Shown: piece by piece, positions 6,760-10,567 of the stretch
Numbering within the stretch: position 1 is the first letter of the stretch
How the letters are laid out: the number at the start of each line of letters is the position of its first letter
Assembly (NCBI GenBank): GCA_045604025.1
Contig: JAZUNG010000166.1
Location: forward strand, 1 to 10,567
Length of the DNA: 10,567 bases
Reading direction: 5' to 3'
Origin: RGIG5612 sp045604025
GTDB taxonomy: Bacteria; Bacillota; Clostridia; Lachnospirales; Lachnospiraceae
Notes under the pieces: generated by a model
Told to the model about the DNA's origin: nothing
Database searches by the model: none
The model's input: only the letters and a program-made list of their open reading frames with translations
Program-made: the position numbers and the translations under genes

Positions 6760-7449
6760 ATGAGCAAAGTACTGGTTGTTGATGATGAGAAGCTTATAGT
6801 TAAAGGCATCAAATTCTCCCTGGAACAGGAGGATATGGAAGTCGACTGCGCATATGACGGAGAAGAAGCTCTGGAAGCTGCCAGAAAGACTGAGTATGAT
6901 GTGGTCCTGTTGGATATCATGCTGCCCAAACTGGACGGATTTGAGGTATGCAGGGCTATCAGGGAGTTTTCCAATATGCCCATCATCATGCTGACTGCAA
7001 AAGACGGAGATATGGACAAGATACTCGGTCTGGAGTATGGTGCGGATGATTATATCACCAAGCCTTTTAATATTCTGGAAGTCAAGGCCAGGATCAGAGC
7101 CATGCTCAGAAGGAGCAAAAGAGCTGCTGCTCAGCCTGCCAGCACAGATGAACTGGGGACAGGCGACCTGGTCATCAATACTTCTTCAAGAAGAGTTTTT
7201 ATCAGCGGAGCAGAAGTCAATCTGACAGCCAAGGAATTCGATCTGTTGGAGCTTCTGGCCAGCAATCCAAATAAGGTCTATTCAAGAGAAGAGCTTTTGA
7301 GCCTGGTATGGGGATATGATTATCCCGGTGACGTCAGGACCGTTGACGTACATATCAAGAGGCTGAGAGACAAGATCGAGACCAATCCGAAGGAACCGGT
7401 ATATGTAAATACCAAATGGGGAGTGGGTTACTATTTTAAAGCGCTTTAG
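6760..7449 (+). CDS. OmpR/PhoB-family response regulator
   Basis: This 229-residue cytoplasmic transcription factor has a complete receiver domain (about 1-120). It carries the acidic pair Asp8/Asp9, phospho-acceptor Asp52 in LLDIMLP, Thr79 and Lys101 in TKPFN. A winged-helix DNA-binding domain (about 130-228) includes LTAKEFDLLELL and the recognition-helix stretch VRTVDVHIKRLRDKIE, ending in the GVGYYF wing. The style is PhoP/WalR-like, but no orthology can be claimed. It is presumably phosphorylated by the kinase encoded next, whose reading frame overlaps its 3' end. The start has no strong Shine-Dalgarno (AGGTG lies 13 bases upstream inside comEA), so translation is probably coupled to comEA. 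Its gene ends GCG CTT TAG, which matters for how the kinase is translated. Target genes are unknown. Confidence 0.93.
   Translation: MSKVLVVDDEKLIVKGIKFSLEQEDMEVDCAYDGEEALEAARKTEYDVVLLDIMLPKLDGFEVCRAIREFSNMPIIMLTAKDGDMDKILGLEYGADDYITKPFNILEVKARIRAMLRRSKRAAAQPASTDELGTGDLVINTSSRRVFISGAEVNLTAKEFDLLELLASNPNKVYSREELLSLVWGYDYPGDVRTVDVHIKRLRDKIETNPKEPVYVNTKWGVGYYFKAL
7418..7435 (+). promoter_or_regulatory. Shine-Dalgarno and ATT initiation site proposed for the kinase
   Basis: GGGGAG (7418-7423) lies 9 bases before ATT (7433-7435), inside the last codons of the response regulator. The kinase frame is open from 7409, after a TAA at 7406-7408. Between there and the first ATG at 7538 it contains no ATG, GTG or TTG. 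ATT at 7433 is therefore the only near-canonical initiator with a plausible ribosome site that also keeps the first membrane helix. ATT starts are rare but known, for example infC in E. coli. Confidence 0.45.
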
Positions 7450-8863
7450 GGAATATTTCAGGAGCCTTCGCTTCAGGATATTCATTCTGATCGTTATAAC
7501 GGGCATACTTCCTATCATCATCCTTGAGATCATCTTCATGAACGTATGCGAGAACACTGTTATTTCCACGAGAGTGAGGAATGTCAGTGCTCAGTTCAAT
7601 GTGTTCGTTTCCTTTGTAAGCAATCAGAATACATATAATTCCTCCGACCTGAGCTTTGCTGAACTGGCCGAAGAGGTTGCGGGCATGTATATGAGCCGTA
7701 TCCAGGTTATTGACCGTGATTTCAATATCATCACGGATACATACCAGATCAACAGGGGCAAGCTTTGTGTATCTCAGGATGTAAACAAGTGCTTCAACGG
7801 AACCAATTCAGCCTATGCCGACAAGGAAAACCAGTGTATCATCCTGGTTCAGGCTGTAAAGAGCAAGGCTGATAACTCCATCCAATATGTCATGTTCGCC
7901 ACATCGTCTATCACAGACATCTTCCAGGCAATGACATCTATTCACCTGATAGGTGTTTCAGTCATTATCATCATGGGCATCATTGTGCTGTTCTTTGCTC
8001 TGATCATGTCCAACAGACTAGTTGCTCCATTCAAGAAGATCAATGAAGTGATCGCCAGGATCGACCGTGGCCATATGGCGGATGAGATCAGTCTGAAGGG
8101 CTGCAGTGAAGTTGAGACTATTTCGTCATCGTTCAATATCATGCTGGGCAAGATCAATCAGCTGGAGCAGTCCAGGCAGGAGTTTGTATCAAATGTGTCA
8201 CATGAGCTGAAGACTCCGCTGACATCTATGAAGGTACTGTCAGATTCGCTGCTGATGAATGAGGACGTACCTGCGGAGATGTACAGAGAGTTCATGAGCG
8301 ATCTGTCCAGTGAGATCGACAGGGAAAATGCCATCATTTCGGATCTGCTGACGCTGGTTAAGATGGACAGCGCAGGTGCCGAACTCAATATAGCAACTGT
8401 AAATATCAATGACATGCTGAATCAGCTACTGAAGATCATCAAGCCTCTGGCTGAGCAGAAGAATATCGATCTGGTATTTGAAAGCTTCAGACCTATCGAG
8501 GCAGATGTGGATCAGGTCAAGCTGTCCATGGCTATCAGCAATCTGGTTGAAAACGCTGTTAAATACAATAACAATGAAGGCTGGGTACATGTCACTCTGA
8601 ACGCTGACCAGACATTCTTCTATACCAAGATACAGGATAATGGATTCGGTATCCCCAAGGATGCACAGGACAGGATATTTGACAGATTCTACAGAGTAGA
8701 CAAAGCCAGGAGCAGAGAGACGGGAGGTACCGGACTGGGACTTTCCATCACAAAGAGTATCATTCTGGCACATAACGGAGATATCAAGCTGTTCAGTGAG
8801 GAAAATGTTGGAACCACGTTCAGCGTGCAGATACCGCTCAAGTATGTCAGCGCGAAGAAATAG
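7433..8863 (+). CDS. HAMP-containing sensor histidine kinase
   Basis: Read from ATT 7433 this is 476 residues; the first ATG (7538) would be residue 36. The N-terminus LKRFREYFRSLRFR is followed by a first membrane helix (about 16-35), an extracytoplasmic sensor region (36-168) with four cysteines (39, 112, 120, 135), and a second helix (about 169-193). A HAMP domain follows (about 193-245), then the HisKA domain with SHELKTPLTS (His257). The HATPase domain has N-box NLVENAVKYN (Asn370, Asn374), G1 DNGFGI (402-407), F-box DRFYRV and G2 GGTGLGLS (431-438). All catalytic motifs are present. Starting at ATG 7538 would delete the first helix and disrupt topology, so I prefer the upstream start. 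The sensor region has a single-PDC/Cache-like feel (RIQVIDRDFNIITDTYQ), but the ligand is unknown. It overlaps the regulator gene by 17 bases and is its presumed partner. Confidence 0.85.
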   Translation: MLKRFREYFRSLRFRIFILIVITGILPIIILEIIFMNVCENTVISTRVRNVSAQFNVFVSFVSNQNTYNSSDLSFAELAEEVAGMYMSRIQVIDRDFNIITDTYQINRGKLCVSQDVNKCFNGTNSAYADKENQCIILVQAVKSKADNSIQYVMFATSSITDIFQAMTSIHLIGVSVIIIMGIIVLFFALIMSNRLVAPFKKINEVIARIDRGHMADEISLKGCSEVETISSSFNIMLGKINQLEQSRQEFVSNVSHELKTPLTSMKVLSDSLLMNEDVPAEMYREFMSDLSSEIDRENAIISDLLTLVKMDSAGAELNIATVNINDMLNQLLKIIKPLAEQKNIDLVFESFRPIEADVDQVKLSMAISNLVENAVKYNNNEGWVHVTLNADQTFFYTKIQDNGFGIPKDAQDRIFDRFYRVDKARSRETGGTGLGLSITKSIILAHNGDIKLFSEENVGTTFSVQIPLKYVSAKK

Positions 8864-8873
8864 AGATACGGAT

Positions 8874-9824
8874 TTGAAAAGAAAATTGGTCGTCAATTTA
8901 ATATGCATCCTGCTGGTCATCATCATGGCAGTTCCGCTTGCGGCATGCTCTTCCGGAAGATCCGGAAAGAGCTTCATGGTGTATTTTGTGAACACATCAT
9001 ATGATGATATCGCGCAGACTGAATTTATCATGCAGGACTATCAGACCAAGGACAGTTATTCCAAGGTATCGGAGCTGTTCCATCAGATGTATGATGTGGA
9101 TTATTCTGATATGAACATGTATGCATCCAAACCGGAACAGGTCCTGCTGAACGATTTTATCATCGACGATAAAGGTATACTGACAGTTGACTTTTCAGGT
9201 GAGTATCTGAGCCTTACTAATGTACAGGAGATCATCCTCAGAGCTTCACTGGTCCTTACAGTCATCCAGGTAGATAATATCTCCGGAGTCAGAATCACAG
9301 TTGAAGGCGAACCGATCAGGTATTCAAACGGTCAGGAGATCGGTATCATGACTGCGGATGATTTTGTAAACATCATTCTTAGTGAATCGGGAATGCTGAA
9401 ACAGGAGACAGATATCATACTGTATTATGCCAATGAAGATGGCAGCAAGCTGGTCCCTGTGACTCAGCATCTGGTCATAAACAGCAACAATGTTTCTATT
9501 GAGGAATATATTATTTCTCAGCTTCTGGCAGGACCCGCTGAAGACAGCGGAGTATATCCTGTCATCTCATCATCCGTGGAGCTGATCAATGTAGTTACGT
9601 CAGACAGAACATGCTATATCAACTTCAGCGAATCATTCCTGGAACAGGAACAGCAGCCTGTCAATGACGAGATAATGATCTATTCCATGGTAAATTCACT
9701 GTGCAGACTGAGATATGTAAGCAGCGTTCAGATCCTCATCAATGGCGAGACCAGAGATACTCTGCACACTGTTACTGATATCAGCCAGCCATTTTCCAGA
9801 AATCGTTCGCTGGAAGCAGAATAA
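8874..9824 (+). CDS. GerMN-domain lipoprotein
   Basis: I place the start at TTG 8874, giving 316 residues with a classical lipoprotein signal: KRK, a hydrophobic core and the lipobox PLAAC, with lipidated Cys25. An in-frame ATG at 8844 inside the kinase gene would add ten polar residues and has no Shine-Dalgarno, so it is less likely. The mature protein has two tandem GerMN-type domains (about 34-170 and 178-310). Each ends in the family pattern of a beta strand with acidic/aromatic residues (LTVDFSGEYL and CYINFSESFL), and the second contains LLAGP. Double GerMN domains occur in Bacillus GerM, a sporulation/germination envelope protein, and in many lipoproteins next to two-component systems. 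The protein should sit on the outer face of the membrane. It begins 11 bases after the kinase stop and may modulate that sensor, in the way lipoproteins such as LpqB are linked to MtrB. That is analogy only. Confidence 0.85.
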   Translation: MKRKLVVNLICILLVIIMAVPLAACSSGRSGKSFMVYFVNTSYDDIAQTEFIMQDYQTKDSYSKVSELFHQMYDVDYSDMNMYASKPEQVLLNDFIIDDKGILTVDFSGEYLSLTNVQEIILRASLVLTVIQVDNISGVRITVEGEPIRYSNGQEIGIMTADDFVNIILSESGMLKQETDIILYYANEDGSKLVPVTQHLVINSNNVSIEEYIISQLLAGPAEDSGVYPVISSSVELINVVTSDRTCYINFSESFLEQEQQPVNDEIMIYSMVNSLCRLRYVSSVQILINGETRDTLHTVTDISQPFSRNRSLEAE

Positions 9825-9842
9825 CCCGTCAGAAAAATCCAT

Positions 9843-10567
9843 ATGTTCAAGAGACCGCTGATCCCGGCGGCTATGTGTGTCTGCCTTTTTTCAGCCTTTG
9901 TGGTGTTTGTATTTCCACATCTGATATATCCGGAATACCCTTATGAAACCGGTCAGAGTGTTACTGTATCAGGAACAATCTCGTCTATCGAGGATAAGTC
10001 ATGGTCAGAATATGTTTATCTTGTCTCAGGAGGGAAAACATATCTGCTCACGGTTACTGATGATCTGTCCAGACTGTACAGTCCGGGGATCGGAAACCAT
10101 ATTACTGCTGAGTGTGAGTTTGCAGGTTTTAACAAAGCCAGGAATAGAGGCAACTTTGATGAAGAGACATACTTCAGATCGCTGGGAGTTTATCAAAAAC
10201 TGAAACTGAAAAAGATACAGTATAATGACAGAAAAACAAATGTTGTATCAGGTTTTCTTCTGGAGGCCAAAAGATTTATAAAAATGAAGATCGCATCTGA
10301 GATGTCTGACGCCGGTTCGGGCTCCGGCGTGATCACAGCACTTCTGACAGGTGACAGATCCGAAGTGGACGATGATACATATGAACTGTATCAGACCAGT
10401 GGGATAGCTCATATACTGGCAATATCCGGTCTTCATATCTCATTTATCGGAATGAGCATATACAGGCTGCTCAGAAAATTGCTCAGACACGGTATGGCCA
10501 ATATCATATCGCTGGGCCTGACGCTTCTTTTCTGTATCATGTGCGAGAGCTCATCATCTGCAGCAAG
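9843..10567 (+). CDS. comEC: ComEC/Rec2 DNA-uptake channel, 5' part
   Basis: The reading frame is open from 9825 to the window end and encodes the first 241 residues of a protein usually 700-800 long, so it is cut by the window and not truncated in nature as far as can be seen. It starts MFKRPLIPAA with one hydrophobic segment (about 7-27). A DUF4131/OB-like external domain follows (about 36-130, with FNKARNRGNFDEETYFRSLGVY). Then comes the start of the Competence domain, with ALLTGDRS (166-173) and the signature SGIAHILAISGLHIS (186-200), then further helices. ComEC carries single-stranded DNA across the membrane; many also have a C-terminal metallo-beta-lactamase nuclease domain, which lies outside this window. 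The ATG has no clear Shine-Dalgarno and lies 18 bases after the GerMN stop, in the same frame, so coupled translation is likely. Confidence 0.93.
   Translation, partial: MFKRPLIPAAMCVCLFSAFVVFVFPHLIYPEYPYETGQSVTVSGTISSIEDKSWSEYVYLVSGGKTYLLTVTDDLSRLYSPGIGNHITAECEFAGFNKARNRGNFDEETYFRSLGVYQKLKLKKIQYNDRKTNVVSGFLLEAKRFIKMKIASEMSDAGSGSGVITALLTGDRSEVDDDTYELYQTSGIAHILAISGLHISFIGMSIYRLLRKLLRHGMANIISLGLTLLFCIMCESSSSAA

Noticed and set aside
8796..8873. Longer GerMN protein starting at ATG 8796 or 8844
   Set aside because: Both lie inside the kinase C-terminus and lack a Shine-Dalgarno. TTG 8874 gives a textbook lipoprotein signal peptide and an 11-base downstream placement.
8426..9031. 201-codon minus-strand open frame opposite the kinase/GerMN junction
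   Set aside because: It is a shadow of two well-supported genes on the plus strand, with no family resemblance.
9943..10203. 86-codon plus-strand open frame inside comEC
   Set aside because: It is out of frame with comEC, whose translation shows clear ComEC signatures across the same bases.

Overview
The window looks like chromosomal core DNA from a low-to-mid GC member of the Clostridia, most likely Lachnospiraceae or a close relative. The evidence is strong purine-rich Shine-Dalgarno sites, heavy AGA/AGG use for arginine, sigma-A-like promoters, and the order comM (yifB) - dprA - topA. This placement is an inference from gene order and style, not from a database match. I see no mobile element, tRNA, rRNA or CRISPR array.

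Layout. Bases 1-242 are an AT-rich non-coding leader with a good promoter. It drives a Bax-inhibitor-1-like membrane protein (243-1136), which is closed by an intrinsic terminator (1150-1174). A second unit starts near 1187: comM (1267-2790), then dprA 15 bases later (2806-3945). After a 119-base gap with its own TTGACA-type promoter comes topA (4065-6026). A 102-base gap holds a promoter and a striking hairpin that buries the Shine-Dalgarno of comEA (6129-6752). From there all genes are tightly packed: an OmpR/PhoB-type response regulator (6760-7449), its sensor kinase (about 7433-8863, overlapping the regulator gene), a GerMN-domain lipoprotein (about 8874-9824) and the 5' part of comEC (9843 to the window end).

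How the genes fit together. ComEA (DNA receptor), ComEC (channel), DprA (RecA loader on incoming single strands) and ComM (branch-migration helicase) are all natural-transformation proteins, and they lie within 9.5 kb. In Bacillus the comE operon is comEA-comEB-comEC. Here comEB is absent, and a complete two-component system plus a double-GerMN lipoprotein lies between comEA and comEC. That suggests, but does not prove, that the embedded kinase/regulator senses an envelope or extracellular cue connected to uptake or envelope state.

Most notable details. The kinase has no ATG/GTG/TTG start that would keep its first membrane helix; the only well-placed initiator is an ATT with a Shine-Dalgarno. 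The end of the response-regulator gene is CTT TAG, a +1-slippage-capable codon/stop pair that would fuse regulator to kinase. An 11-bp hairpin sequesters the comEA ribosome-binding site. I found no convincing evidence of a wholly new system. The most promising lead is the comEA-TCS-GerMN-comEC arrangement and its translational control.
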